Source: an uncultured Lachnospiraceae bacterium
GTDB lineage: Bacteria; Bacillota; Clostridia; Lachnospirales; Lachnospiraceae
NCBI GenBank assembly: GCA_947176505.1
Contig: CAMWQW010000010.1
Location: forward strand, 79,718 to 143,717
Direction: 5' to 3'
DNA: 64,000 nucleotides
Shown one piece after another: positions 53,001-62,259 of the stretch (within the stretch, counting starts at the first letter, position 1; every line of letters begins with the position of its first letter). The notes below the pieces were generated by a model. The model did no database searches. It saw nothing but the letters and a program-made list of their open reading frames with translations, and was not told the DNA's origin. The position numbers and the translations under genes are program-made.

Positions 53001-53907
53001 GGATAAGCTAGATAAGGTATTTCCGTATACGGCGGGCAAGGATAAGAGCGCAGTTGCATCAGACTTGTATGAAGCCAAGGGAATCTATGTATGTAAGAAT
53101 AAAGTGGCGAAGCCTACCGTATTTATTCCGGTATTTCCGGGTACAAACTGCGAGTATGACAGCAAAGCGGCTTTTGAGAGAGCAGGGGCAGACGTTATCA
53201 CGAAGGTATTTAAGAACCTGACAGCGGAAGATATCAGACAGAGTGTGGAAGCCTTTGAGAAAGCTATCGGGCAGGCGCAGATTATCATGTTCCCCGGCGG
53301 ATTTTCCGCAGGCGATGAACCGGACGGTTCCGCAAAATTTTTTGCGACTGCTTTCCAGAATGCTAAGCTTAAGGAGGCGGTTAGCAAACTGTTGAATGAG
53401 AGAGACGGTCTGGCGCTTGGCATCTGTAATGGTTTTCAGGCGTTGATTAAGCTGGGACTCGTGCCTTACGGTGAGATTGTTGGACAGAAAGAAGACTCTC
53501 CGACGCTGACTTTCAACACGGTCAACCGTCATATATCCAAGATGGCTTATATTAAAGTGGTGTCTAATAAATCTCCGTGGTTACAAGGTGCGGAGCTTGG
53601 TAGAACTTATGTAAACCCGGCGTCCCATGGTGAAGGACGTTTTGTAGCGCCGAAGGAGTGGATTGATAAACTTTTTGCAAACGGGCAGGTGGCTACACAG
53701 TACGCAGATATAGATGGTAATGTGTCGATGGACGAAGAGTGGAATATCAACGGTTCGTACGCTTCCATCGAAGGTATTACGTCTCCGGACGGGCGTATTT
53801 TCGGTAAGATGGCGCACTCAGAGAGAAGAGGAGAGGGCGTTGCAGTTAATATTTACGGAGAGCAGGATTTGAAAATATTTGAGTCCGGTGTTTCCTATTT
53901 CAAATAA
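50077..53907 (+). CDS. purL: Phosphoribosylformylglycinamidine synthase, single-chain form
   Basis: A 1276-residue enzyme for the fourth step of purine synthesis: FGAR, glutamine and ATP give FGAM. The N-terminal linker region (about 1-170) is followed by two AIR-synthase-like halves with NETHNHPTEIEPFGGAATCLGG near 329 and the GGRTGRDGCGGATGSS segment near 460. The C-terminal glutaminase domain (about 1015-1276) has PGTNCEYD, the nucleophile Cys in LGICNGFQAL and the end motif ISPDG-like ITSPDGRIFGKMAHSER. It is the fused long form found in many Clostridia rather than purS/purL/purQ. Confidence 0.96.
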   Translation: MGNVKRIYVEKKEPFAVKAKELKEEIGSYLGIDGVKDVRVFIRYDVENLSEEVFNKACQTVFSEPPVDILYEETIQIPEDGKVFSVEFLPGQFDQRADSAEQCVKFLKEDEEPVIKTAVTYLITGNVSGDEFAKIKAYCINPVDSRETDMIKPDTLITVYDEPADVAVFDGFAAMPEAELKKLYDSLGLAMTFKDFLHIQNYYQTEEHRDPTMTEIRVLDTYWSDHCRHTTFSTELKEVEFADGFYQKPIKDTYENYLAVRDEIFAGRQDKFVCLMDLALMAMRKLKKDGKLDDMEQSDEINACSVVVPVEMDYGAGKVTEEWLVFFKNETHNHPTEIEPFGGAATCLGGAIRDPLSGRGYVYQAMRVTGAADPTVPVAETLKGKLSQKKLVRGAASGYSSYGNQIGLATGLVKEIYHPDYVAKRMEIGAVMGAAPRKNVIRETSDPDDIIILLGGRTGRDGCGGATGSSKVHTESSIETCGAEVQKGNAPTERKIQRLFRREEVSRLIKKCNDFGAGGVSVAIGELADGLVVDLDKVPKKYAGLDGTELAISESQERMAVVVAPKDVKAFLDYAAEENLEAVEVAVVTKEPRLVLRWRGKEIVNISRAFLDTNGAHQETAVSVDMPEEKENYLKKIATPAVAEAVAKGEVKKAWLTLLNDLNVCSQKGLVEMFDASIGAGSVYMPYGGKYQLTETQAMIAKLPVLKGKTDTVTMMSYGFDPYLSSWSPYHGAIYAVTESMAKIVANGGDYKTIRFTFQEYFRRMSEEPHRWSQPFAALLGAYDAQMGYGLPSIGGKDSMSGTFNDIDVPPTLVSFAVDIGKQGNIVTPELKRAGNKLVRFHIAKDEYDLPVYENVMSVYDTILTLMSQKKIVSAYALDAKGVAAAVGKMAFGNKLGVTVESSLAADKLFDNGLGEILVEMPAEAVADVDGAVANAAGTAGSGLKYTIIGTVSEESVFVYGDVMITMDEALQAWTDKLDKVFPYTAGKDKSAVASDLYEAKGIYVCKNKVAKPTVFIPVFPGTNCEYDSKAAFERAGADVITKVFKNLTAEDIRQSVEAFEKAIGQAQIIMFPGGFSAGDEPDGSAKFFATAFQNAKLKEAVSKLLNERDGLALGICNGFQALIKLGLVPYGEIVGQKEDSPTLTFNTVNRHISKMAYIKVVSNKSPWLQGAELGRTYVNPASHGEGRFVAPKEWIDKLFANGQVATQYADIDGNVSMDEEWNINGSYASIEGITSPDGRIFGKMAHSERRGEGVAVNIYGEQDLKIFESGVSYFK

Positions 53908-53917
53908 TGGAGATGAG

Positions 53918-53960
53918 AAAGACCTCATGCTTGGGAAAATCCCTTGCAGGAGGTCTTTTC
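53918..53960 (+). terminator. Terminator after purL
   Basis: AAAGACCTC (53918-53926) and GAGGTCTTT (53950-53958) enclose TGC/GCA and GGGA/TCCC pairs, a long stable stem ending in TTTTC. Confidence 0.8.
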
Positions 53961-54023
53961 GGAGCAAACGGGATAAGAGAGCGGTTGAATGTACACGCTA
54001 TGGAAAGGGTATGGTTATAAAGA

Positions 54024-55037
54024 ATGGGAACAGATCAAGAGACAGTGGAAAAGACACTAGAGACAAAGAGCGATTCTGTGCGACAGGAATATGCATTTGC
54101 ATCGGATGTGAAGCTGAAGGAATGTAAATATTGCCGTGTTATGATACCGAAGAAGGCAAGGATATGCCCCAACTGTAAGATGATTCTCAAGAATCATACT
54201 TTTTTGAAGACGATTGCGGCAGTTATTATTATTGCACTGATCGGAGGAGGAGGCTACTGTTTGTCCGCATATTGGGGGCTTTTGCCTGATTATGCGGTTC
54301 CGGTGTGGATAGCGCAGAATCAGGTGCAGATGCCTACCGTATCAGTTACGACGGTGGAGACGACAGAGGCGGCAGCCGGCGCGAAAACCGTGGCGGCTAC
54401 GGAGGTTGCCACAACAGCAAAGACTGAGGAGCCAGCGGAAGATGAAGGTCCGGTAAAAAGCGAGGATGCGGCAGAGGTAGTTGATGATGCGAAAATGGTA
54501 GAATCTACGTGGGTTACCACAGTCGCGGAAGAGCCGAAAGAGGCGGATAAGGAAGAAGTAGAGGATAAGGAAGAGGTAGAGGATAAGACAAGGTTTCTGG
54601 ATAGAGATGAGGTAGAGGATACAGGTGAAAATAGCGACACGGAGGATGAAACGGTAATTCCGGAAGATGTGGACGAGACTGAGGCTGCATTTCGCACAGA
54701 ATGCGATAGAGTCGCATACAAGGCGCTGCTCAGAGAGCAGGAGAACTATCTGGATGAGGCAATTATGCTGGAGACGGAAGTAATCTGTCAGGTGGATGGC
54801 GGATTGTTTGATGAGAACATCTATTATCTGTGCATGACAGAAGAAAAGAACGGTATCGAGCGTTACTATATTGTAAGGGATGACAGGGAGACTGACGAGA
54901 CATTCATTTTGGATGGAGATTTCCTTACTATCTACGGACAACTGTTCGGAAACTGTAAGGTTCCGGCGAATCTGGTTGAAACCAGACCGACCGTTCCGGC
55001 AGTCTCCATGTTGTACTGCGATCTGTCTGAGGAGTAG
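54024..55037 (+). CDS. Zinc-ribbon membrane protein of unknown function
   Basis: A 337-residue protein. A cytoplasmic zinc ribbon (CKYC at 34-37, CPNC at 48-51) precedes one membrane helix (about 60-82, FLKTIAAVIIIALIGGGGYCLSAYW). A long low-complexity segment rich in Thr, Ala, Glu, Asp and Val (about 100-225) includes repeats of EEVEDK. The C-terminal domain (about 230-337) is soluble and presumably outside the cell (CDRVAYKALLREQENYLDEAIMLETEVICQV...). No family is known to me. The start lacks a strong ribosome site. Confidence 0.7.
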   Translation: MGTDQETVEKTLETKSDSVRQEYAFASDVKLKECKYCRVMIPKKARICPNCKMILKNHTFLKTIAAVIIIALIGGGGYCLSAYWGLLPDYAVPVWIAQNQVQMPTVSVTTVETTEAAAGAKTVAATEVATTAKTEEPAEDEGPVKSEDAAEVVDDAKMVESTWVTTVAEEPKEADKEEVEDKEEVEDKTRFLDRDEVEDTGENSDTEDETVIPEDVDETEAAFRTECDRVAYKALLREQENYLDEAIMLETEVICQVDGGLFDENIYYLCMTEEKNGIERYYIVRDDRETDETFILDGDFLTIYGQLFGNCKVPANLVETRPTVPAVSMLYCDLSEE

Positions 55038-55070
55038 AGAAATCTGCGATTCTTTTCGGTTGACAGAACC

Positions 55071-55099
55071 TTGAACGGGACAAACTCCTGTGCTATAAT
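55071..55099 (+). promoter_or_regulatory. Promoter of carAB
   Basis: TTGAAC (55071-55076), 17-nt spacer and TGC-TATAAT (55094-55099), a strong extended -10 promoter. Only about 44 nt of leader remain, leaving no room for a PyrR-type attenuator. Confidence 0.75.
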
Positions 55100-55149
55100 T
55101 AGTCGATTGTGCGTAAAATTTGACATTTTAGAAGGAATCAGGTGACGGA

Positions 55150-56343
55150 ATGAAGGCATTCTTAATTTTGGAAGACGGTACAATTTTTGAAGGAACGCAT
55201 ATTGGTGCGTGTAAAGAAGTTATCAGTGAAATTGTATTTAACACTTCGATGGCGGGATATCTGGAAGTGCTGACCGATCCCTCCTATGCGGGGCAGGCGG
55301 TATGTATGACCTATCCGCTTATCGGTAATTACGGTGTCTGCCGGGAAGACATGGAATCCCGCAGGGCATGGCCGGACGGATTCATTGTCAGGGAACTTTC
55401 ACGCATTCCCAGTAATTTCAGGTGTGACATAACGATACAGGAGTTTTTGGAAGAAAACGGTGTGCCCGGAATTGCAGGAATCGATACGAGAGCGCTGGTT
55501 AAGATTCTCCGTGAAAAAGGAACTATGAACGGTATGATTACGACCAACGAAGATTATCGGTTGGATGAGATACTTCCGAAGTTAAAGGCATACACGACCG
55601 GCAAAGTGGTGGAGCTTGTGACCTGCAAAGAGAAATATACGCTTGCGGCTGCAAAAGAATTATCGGATAACGGTCCGGTATCCGGCAGCTCACAGTTTAA
55701 GCCAGATGAGTATGAGAGAGGCATCCGGGAGAAGAAGCCGAGTATGGTTCGTGTGTTAAACGGGCAGGGCTTGAAGGTGGCGCTGCTTGATTTAGGGGCA
55801 AAAGACAATATCGCGAAATCTCTCGCTGCAAGGGGCTGTGAAGTGACTGTCTATCCGGCAGGTACCAAGGCGGAGGAAATCATCGCAGCAAAACCGGACG
55901 GCATTATGCTCAGCAACGGACCGGGAGATCCGAAGGAATGCACGGAAGTGATTGCCGAGATTAAGAAGCTGTACGATACGGACATTACAATCTTTGCGAT
56001 ATGCCTCGGACATCAGTTGATGGCGCTTGCCACAGGTGCGGACACTTTTAAAATGAAATACGGACATAGAGGCGGCAATCATCCGGTGAAGGACTTGGAG
56101 ACCGGCAGAGTCTATATTTCTTCCCAGAATCATGGGTATGTCGTGGATACGGATAAGCTGGACCCTCAGGTTGCAGTTCCTGCATTTATCAATGTCAATG
56201 ACGGGACCAATGAAGGACTGTCCTATACGGGCAAAAATATTTTTACGGTGCAGTTCCATCCGGAGGCATGTCCGGGACCGCAGGATTCCGGAGATTTGTT
56301 TGACCGGTTTATCGAGATGATGGGGAGGAAGAAAAATGCCTAA
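55150..56343 (+). CDS. carA: Carbamoyl-phosphate synthase small subunit
   Basis: A 397-residue glutamine amidotransferase that supplies ammonia to CarB for arginine and pyrimidine synthesis. N-terminal domain starts FLILEDGTIFEGTHIG with the FNTSMAGYLEVLTDPSYAGQ stretch; the glutaminase domain (about 200-390) has MLSNGPGDP, the catalytic Cys in FAICLGHQLMALATG, and the HQNHGY-like SSQNHGYVVD and QFHPEACPGPQDS motifs with the catalytic His/Glu. It overlaps carB by 8 nt. Confidence 0.96.
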   Translation: MKAFLILEDGTIFEGTHIGACKEVISEIVFNTSMAGYLEVLTDPSYAGQAVCMTYPLIGNYGVCREDMESRRAWPDGFIVRELSRIPSNFRCDITIQEFLEENGVPGIAGIDTRALVKILREKGTMNGMITTNEDYRLDEILPKLKAYTTGKVVELVTCKEKYTLAAAKELSDNGPVSGSSQFKPDEYERGIREKKPSMVRVLNGQGLKVALLDLGAKDNIAKSLAARGCEVTVYPAGTKAEEIIAAKPDGIMLSNGPGDPKECTEVIAEIKKLYDTDITIFAICLGHQLMALATGADTFKMKYGHRGGNHPVKDLETGRVYISSQNHGYVVDTDKLDPQVAVPAFINVNDGTNEGLSYTGKNIFTVQFHPEACPGPQDSGDLFDRFIEMMGRKKNA

Positions 56344-59300
56344 GAATCCGAATGTAAAGAGAGTACTGGTGATAGGGTCGGGTCCGATTGTCATCGGGCA
56401 GGCAGCAGAGTTTGACTATGCGGGCACGCAGGCATGCCGTTCTTTGAAAGAAGAAGGCATGGAGGTTATCTTGGTAAACTCCAACCCGGCGACAATTATG
56501 ACCGACGGAGATATCGCGGATAAAGTATATATTGAACCGTTGACGACTAAGGTATTGGAGCAGATTATCATCAAGGAAAAGCCGGACAGTCTTTTGCCGA
56601 ATATGGGCGGACAAGCTGGTTTAAATCTTGGTATGGAGTTGGACGAATCAGGATTTCTGGCGGCTCACGGCGTAGCCTTGCTTGGGACGACGGCGAAGAC
56701 AATCAAGAAGGCGGAAGACCGTCTGGAATTTAAGGAGACAATGGAGAAAATCGGAGAACCTTGTGCCCCGTCTCTTGTTGTGGAGAATATTGAGGACGGC
56801 GTTGCGTTTGCGAATAAAATCGGTTATCCGGTGGTGCTTCGCCCGGCTTATACGCTGGGTGGTTCCGGCGGCGGTATCGCGCATAATCAGGTGGAACTGG
56901 AAGAGATTCTGGCGAACGGACTTCGACTTTCCCGTGTGGGGCAGGTCCTTGTGGAACGTTGCATTGCGGGATGGAAAGAAATTGAGTATGAGGTAATGCG
57001 TGATAGTGCTGGCAATTGTATCACCGTATGTAATATGGAAAATATTGACCCGGTAGGTGTACACACAGGTGACAGTATCGTGGTGGCACCCTCACAGACT
57101 CTGGGTGATAAAGAGTACCAGATGCTCAGAAGTTCGGCGCTCAACATCATTAACGAACTGGGCATTACGGGCGGCTGTAACGTACAGTTTGCGCTGCATC
57201 CTACCAGCTTCGAGTATTGTGTCATTGAAGTAAATCCGCGTGTGAGCCGTTCTTCCGCGCTTGCAAGTAAAGCGACGGGATATCCCATAGCAAAGGTTGC
57301 AGCGAAGATTGCACTTGGCTATACGCTAGACGAGATTAAGAACGCCATCACCGGCAAGACGTATGCCAGCTTTGAGCCGACGCTTGATTACTGTGTGGTG
57401 AAGATTCCGAGACTTCCTTTTGATAAATTTATTACGGCAAAACGTACACTCACCACGCAGATGAAGGCGACCGGTGAGGTTATGAGTATCGGCAACAACT
57501 TTGAAGGAGCGTTGATGAAGGCAATCCGCTCGCTGGAACAGCATGTAGACTGTCTGCGCAGCTACGACTTTTCAGAACTTAATGCGGAAGAGTTGAAAGA
57601 GCGCATGAAAATAGTGGATGACCAGAGAATCTATATCATTGCGGAGGCAATCCGTAAAGGAATGGATTATGATACGATTCATGACATTACTATGGTAGAT
57701 TACTGGTTTATTGATAAGATTGCCATATTGACGGAAATGGAAGCGGCACTGGAGAAAGGTCCGTTGACGGTGGAACTTTTGCGGGAAGCAAAGAGAATCG
57801 AATTCCCCGACAATGTGATTGCCAGACTGACCGGCAGAACAGAAGAAGAGATTAAGAAAATGCGCTACGATAACGGCATTGTAGCGGCATTTAAGATGGT
57901 AGATACATGTGCGGCAGAGTTTGCGGCGAGTACCCCCTATTACTATTCAGTGTTCGGCTCTGAGACGGAAGTCGTCACGACACACCCAAAGAAAAAGGTA
58001 TTGGTGCTTGGTTCCGGACCTATCCGTATCGGGCAGGGAATTGAGTTTGACTACTGTTCTGTGCACGCTACTTGGGCTTTTGCAAAAGAAGGATATGAGA
58101 CGATTATCATTAATAACAATCCGGAGACGGTGAGTACCGATTTTGATATCGCGGATAAGCTTTATTTTGAGCCGCTGACGCCGGAGGATGTGGAGAATAT
58201 TGTCAATGTGGAAAAGCCCGACGGCGCGGTGGTACAGTTCGGCGGGCAGACGGCAATCAAGCTGACCGAGAGCCTGATGAAGATGGGTGTGCCGATTCTG
58301 GGAACGAAAGCGGAAGATGTGGATGCCGCGGAGGATAGAGAGCTTTTTGATAAGATTCTGGAAGAGACTCAGATTCCGAGGGCTGCCGGTGGTACGGTAT
58401 ATACGGCAGAGGAGGCAAAGGCGGTAGCAAACCGGTTAGGTTATCCGGTGCTGGTGCGTCCTTCTTATGTGCTTGGAGGTCAGGGAATGCAGATTGCATT
58501 GTCGGATCAGGAAATCGAAGAATTTATGGCAGTTATCAACCGCTATGAGCAGGATCATCCGATTCTGGTAGATAAATATCTGCAGGGAAAAGAGCTTGAG
58601 GTGGACGCTGTGTGCGACGGCACGGATATTCTGATTCCGGGTATCATGGAGCACATCGAGCGGACAGGCGTTCATTCGGGTGATAGTATTTCCGTGTATC
58701 CGGCGCCGACGGTCAGCGATAAGGTAAAGGAAACCATCGCTGAATATTCAAGAAGACTGGCAAAGGCACTTCATGTTATCGGACTGATTAATATTCAGTT
58801 TATTGCCATGGGTGATGCGGTGTATGTGATTGAGGTGAACCCTCGGTCGTCTCGTACGGTGCCGTATATCAGTAAGGTGACAGGTATTCCGATAGTCGAT
58901 TTGGCAACAGAGGTGATTATCGGTAAGAAAATCCGTGATTTGGGTTACGAGCCGGGGTTGCAGCCAGCGGCGGATTACTATGCCGTTAAGATGCCGGTAT
59001 TTTCTTTTGAAAAGATCCGCGGTGCGGAAATCAGTTTAGGACCGGAAATGAAGTCTACCGGAGAATGTCTCGGCATTGCGAAGACTTTTAACGAAGCACT
59101 CTACAAAGCATTCCTCGGTGCGGGTATCAACTTGCCGAAGCATAAGCAGATGATTATTACTGTCAAGGATGCGGATAAAGGCGAAGCCATTGAAGTAGCA
59201 CGCCGTTTCGAGAAACTGGGATATATCATCTATGCAACGAGAAGCACGGCAGCGTCGTTAAATGATGCCGGAGTCAAGGCGAGAAAAGTCAATAAGATTC

Positions 59301-59551
59301 AACAGGAATCTCCGACTGTCATGGATTTGATCTTGGGGCATAGGATTGACCTTGTGATTGATACGCCCACACAGGGACGTGATAAGAGCAGAGACGGTTT
59401 CTTGATCCGCAGGACGGCTATCGAGACCGGGGTCAACTGTATCACGGCGATGGATACCGCGACGGCGCTTGTCTCCAGTCTGGAAAATGCGGCGTCTGAG
59501 GGTGAGATGACGTTGATTGATGTTGCAAGCATAGGCAGACGCGGGAAGTAG
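56336..59551 (+). CDS. carB: Carbamoyl-phosphate synthase large subunit
   Basis: A 1071-residue enzyme with two homologous ATP-grasp halves: the first begins KRVLVIGSGPIVIGQAAEFDYAGTQA near 8-33, the second KVLVLGSGPIRIGQGIEFDYC near 552-572. EVNPRVSRSSALASKATGYPIA and EVNPRSSRTVPYISKVTG mark the two active sites. The C-terminal MGS-like allosteric domain (about 935-1071) is present. GGGAGG precedes ATG 56336 within carA, so translation is coupled. Confidence 0.96.
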   Translation: MPKNPNVKRVLVIGSGPIVIGQAAEFDYAGTQACRSLKEEGMEVILVNSNPATIMTDGDIADKVYIEPLTTKVLEQIIIKEKPDSLLPNMGGQAGLNLGMELDESGFLAAHGVALLGTTAKTIKKAEDRLEFKETMEKIGEPCAPSLVVENIEDGVAFANKIGYPVVLRPAYTLGGSGGGIAHNQVELEEILANGLRLSRVGQVLVERCIAGWKEIEYEVMRDSAGNCITVCNMENIDPVGVHTGDSIVVAPSQTLGDKEYQMLRSSALNIINELGITGGCNVQFALHPTSFEYCVIEVNPRVSRSSALASKATGYPIAKVAAKIALGYTLDEIKNAITGKTYASFEPTLDYCVVKIPRLPFDKFITAKRTLTTQMKATGEVMSIGNNFEGALMKAIRSLEQHVDCLRSYDFSELNAEELKERMKIVDDQRIYIIAEAIRKGMDYDTIHDITMVDYWFIDKIAILTEMEAALEKGPLTVELLREAKRIEFPDNVIARLTGRTEEEIKKMRYDNGIVAAFKMVDTCAAEFAASTPYYYSVFGSETEVVTTHPKKKVLVLGSGPIRIGQGIEFDYCSVHATWAFAKEGYETIIINNNPETVSTDFDIADKLYFEPLTPEDVENIVNVEKPDGAVVQFGGQTAIKLTESLMKMGVPILGTKAEDVDAAEDRELFDKILEETQIPRAAGGTVYTAEEAKAVANRLGYPVLVRPSYVLGGQGMQIALSDQEIEEFMAVINRYEQDHPILVDKYLQGKELEVDAVCDGTDILIPGIMEHIERTGVHSGDSISVYPAPTVSDKVKETIAEYSRRLAKALHVIGLINIQFIAMGDAVYVIEVNPRSSRTVPYISKVTGIPIVDLATEVIIGKKIRDLGYEPGLQPAADYYAVKMPVFSFEKIRGAEISLGPEMKSTGECLGIAKTFNEALYKAFLGAGINLPKHKQMIITVKDADKGEAIEVARRFEKLGYIIYATRSTAASLNDAGVKARKVNKIQQESPTVMDLILGHRIDLVIDTPTQGRDKSRDGFLIRRTAIETGVNCITAMDTATALVSSLENAASEGEMTLIDVASIGRRGK

Positions 59552-59561
59552 ACATAGTGTA

Positions 59562-60221
59562 ATGTTTTTTGACGGAGCGGATGAAAACGGTACAAGCATG
59601 AACAGAAATTATCAGAAAGAACTAGATAAACTTATAGAGAGAATCGGCGCGGAGAATAAGGGTGCGCCGACTCTTTTTCTGCACAGCTGTTGTGCGCCCT
59701 GCAGCAGTTATGTGCTGGAATATCTGCGCAAATATTTTCGGATTACGGTATTTTATTATAATCCGAACATTACCGAAGATGAGGAATATCACAAAAGGGT
59801 GGCGGAGCAGAAGCGGTTGATTTCGTCATATAATAAGAATCTGCAAAAGGATTATTTCATTGAAGTCATCGAAGGAGACTATGAACCGGAGCATTTCTTC
59901 AATATTGCCAAAGGTTTGGAGCAGTGTCCGGAGGGCGGCGAACGATGTTTTGCCTGCTATACGCTTAGGCTTAACGAGACAGCAAAGCGTGCGAAGGCGG
60001 GTAATTATGACTATTTTACGACCACACTGTCCATCAGTCCTCTCAAGAATGCCGCAAAGCTGAATGAAATCGGAGAACGGCTTGCGAAAGAGTATGATAT
60101 TCCGTGGCTTCCTTCAGATTTTAAGAAAAAGGACGGCTATAAGCGGTCGATTGAGTTGTCGAGAGAATATGATTTATATAGACAGGATTATTGCGGCTGT
60201 GTGTATTCGCGCAGACAATAA
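59562..60221 (+). CDS. queH: Epoxyqueuosine reductase QueH
   Basis: A 219-residue protein of the QueH (DUF208) family, which reduces epoxyqueuosine to queuosine in tRNA, the non-cobalamin alternative to QueG. Visible cysteines: HSCCAPCSSYV near 41-51, ERCFACYTLRL near 126-136 and DYCGCVYS at the end, matching the family's metal and [4Fe-4S] ligands. The start is uncertain: ATG 59562 and ATG 59598 both lack good ribosome sites. It follows carB by 10 nt and is likely on the same transcript. Confidence 0.9.
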   Translation: MFFDGADENGTSMNRNYQKELDKLIERIGAENKGAPTLFLHSCCAPCSSYVLEYLRKYFRITVFYYNPNITEDEEYHKRVAEQKRLISSYNKNLQKDYFIEVIEGDYEPEHFFNIAKGLEQCPEGGERCFACYTLRLNETAKRAKAGNYDYFTTTLSISPLKNAAKLNEIGERLAKEYDIPWLPSDFKKKDGYKRSIELSREYDLYRQDYCGCVYSRRQ

Positions 60222-60268
60222 AAACGGGGCTGAAATTCCGTCTGACATTGATAGCAGGCGAAATCTCC

Positions 60269-60298
60269 TTGACGCGATATTTTACCTGATGATATATT
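60269..60298 (+). promoter_or_regulatory. Promoter of argS
   Basis: TTGACG (60269-60274) and TATATT (60293-60298) with an 18-nt spacer, 55 nt before argS. The leader is too short for a T-box. Confidence 0.6.
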
Positions 60299-60353
60299 GT
60301 AAAAAGCAACAGGCTGGAATAGTTGATATATACAGAAAGGCACGGAAAGAACA

Positions 60354-62135
60354 ATGCAGAAAATATTAGATTTGATTTCGGAAGAAATACAGAAAGCATT
60401 TGAGGAAGCAGGATATGACGCGGAGCTTGGAAAGGTTACGTTATCTAACCGCCCGGACTTATGTGAATACCAGTGTAATGGCGCTATGGCAGGGGCTAAG
60501 AAGTACCACAAAGCGCCGCTTATGATTGCGCAGGAAGTTGCGGAGAGGCTTACAACAAGCGATGTGCTTTCGGAAGTGACAGCCGCTGCGCCGGGATTTT
60601 TGAATATGAAAGTGAAAGAAGAGTTTGTCAGGGATTACTTGCGCCAGATGAGTTTGGCAGATAAGTTCGGTCTGGAGATGCCGGGGCAGGCGAAAAAGAT
60701 TATTATTGACTACGGCGGTCCCAATGTGGCAAAACCGCTTCATGTGGGGCATCTGCGCTCAGCTATTATCGGGGAGAGCATCAAACGAATCTGCCGTTAT
60801 GCCGGACATGATATCATCGGTGATATTCATTTAGGCGACTGGGGGCTCCAGATGGGACTGATCATCACGGAGCTTCATAAGAGACAGCCGGATTTGATTT
60901 ATTTCGATGATTCCTATGAGGGGGAATATCCGAAGGAAGCTCCTTTTACCATATCGGAGCTGGAAGAAATCTATCCTACGGCGAGTGCGAAATCAAAAGA
61001 AGACGAGACGTACAAAGCCGATGCGATGGAGGCTACTTATAAACTGCAGAGCGGTGTCCGCGGTTACCGGGCGCTGTGGAATCACATCATTAGTGTGTCC
61101 GTGACAGACTTGAAGAAGAACTATGAGAACTTGAACGTGGAGTTCGATCTCTGGAAAGGCGAGTCCGATGTGCATGATATCATTCCCGGCATGGTGGAAG
61201 ATATGAAGAAAGGCGGCTACGCATACGAGAGCGACGGCGCTCTTGTGGTGGATGTGAAAGAAGAGACGGACACGAAAGAAGTACCGCCTTGCATGATCTT
61301 GAAATCAGACGGCGCATCCTTATATAACACCACTGATTTGGCGACTATCATGGACCGTATGGAGCATTATCATCCGGATAAGATGATTTATCTGACGGAT
61401 AAGCGGCAGGAGCTTTATTTTGAACAGGTATTCCGCTGTGCAAGAAAGACCGGTTTGGTCAATAAGGATACGGAACTTGTGCACATTGGGTTCGGCACCA
61501 TGAACGGTAAGGACGGAAAGCCTTTTAAGACAAGAGAAGGCGGAGTCATGCGTCTGGAGAATCTGATTCGTGAAATCAATGAAGAGATGATTCGCAAGAT
61601 TCGGGAGAATGCCGAGACGAAGGGATATGAGATAGATGAAAAGGAAGCGGAAGAGACGGCGAAAGTCGTAGGACTGGCGGCAATCAAGTATGGCGATTTG
61701 TCGAATCAGGCTTCCAAAGACTATATATTTGACATGGACAGATTTACCTCCTTCGAGGGAGATACCGGTCCGTATATTCTCTATACGATTGTACGGATTA
61801 AGTCAATTTTGAGTAAGTATACAGAAATGGGCGGTAAATTGACTGGTACGGTCATTGAATCGGCAGTTAATGATTCCGAGAAGAGCTTGATGCTTGAAGT
61901 GGCAAAGTTTAACGCCATGATGGAAGGAGCGTATGAGGAGATTGCACCTCATAGGATATGCGCTTATATCTATGATTTGGCGAATGCGTTTAACCACTTC
62001 TATCATGAGACGAAGATTCTCACCGAGGAGGATGCGCAGAAGAAATCCGGTTGGATTGCACTGCTCATATTGACTAGAGATATTTTGGAAACCTGCATTG
62101 ACTTACTTGGTTTTTCAGCGCCTGAGAGGATGTAG
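60354..62135 (+). CDS. argS: Arginyl-tRNA synthetase
   Basis: A 593-residue class I synthetase. N-terminal Arg-S domain (about 1-110), the HIGH signature as HVGHLRSAIIG after PNVAKPL near 123-145, the catalytic domain with YLTDKRQELYFEQVF, and the C-terminal DALR anticodon-binding domain (about 465-593) ending LGFSAPERM. ArgS often lacks KMSK, as here. It charges tRNA-Arg in the cytoplasm. GGAAAGAA precedes ATG 60354. Confidence 0.96.
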   Translation: MQKILDLISEEIQKAFEEAGYDAELGKVTLSNRPDLCEYQCNGAMAGAKKYHKAPLMIAQEVAERLTTSDVLSEVTAAAPGFLNMKVKEEFVRDYLRQMSLADKFGLEMPGQAKKIIIDYGGPNVAKPLHVGHLRSAIIGESIKRICRYAGHDIIGDIHLGDWGLQMGLIITELHKRQPDLIYFDDSYEGEYPKEAPFTISELEEIYPTASAKSKEDETYKADAMEATYKLQSGVRGYRALWNHIISVSVTDLKKNYENLNVEFDLWKGESDVHDIIPGMVEDMKKGGYAYESDGALVVDVKEETDTKEVPPCMILKSDGASLYNTTDLATIMDRMEHYHPDKMIYLTDKRQELYFEQVFRCARKTGLVNKDTELVHIGFGTMNGKDGKPFKTREGGVMRLENLIREINEEMIRKIRENAETKGYEIDEKEAEETAKVVGLAAIKYGDLSNQASKDYIFDMDRFTSFEGDTGPYILYTIVRIKSILSKYTEMGGKLTGTVIESAVNDSEKSLMLEVAKFNAMMEGAYEEIAPHRICAYIYDLANAFNHFYHETKILTEEDAQKKSGWIALLILTRDILETCIDLLGFSAPERM

Positions 62136-62155
62136 CGAAAGGAATCATATAGTGG

Positions 62156-62203
62156 CGGAACGTTTTTTCGAGAGAACCGGGAGAACGCTCCGTTTATTTT
62201 TTT
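62156..62203 (+). terminator. Terminator after argS
   Basis: CGGAACG (62156-62162) can pair with CGCTCCG (62186-62192) with one mismatch; a run of TTTATTTTTTT follows. The T-run is convincing, the stem less so. Confidence 0.5.
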
Positions 62204-62229
62204 GCAAAAATGAACCGATTTCGTATATG
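62202..62229 (+). promoter_or_regulatory. Promoter of second ECF sigma gene
   Basis: TTGCAA (62202-62207) and TATATG (62224-62229) with a 16-nt spacer, about 30 nt before the chosen sigma start. Confidence 0.4.
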
Positions 62230-62259
62230 ATGGCTCTTATAATCAGGTGCACCGAAAAG

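Noticed and set aside
60222-60353. T-box before argS
   Set aside because: The gap is 132 nt with a promoter in its middle, leaving about 50 nt of leader, and no T-box core sequence.
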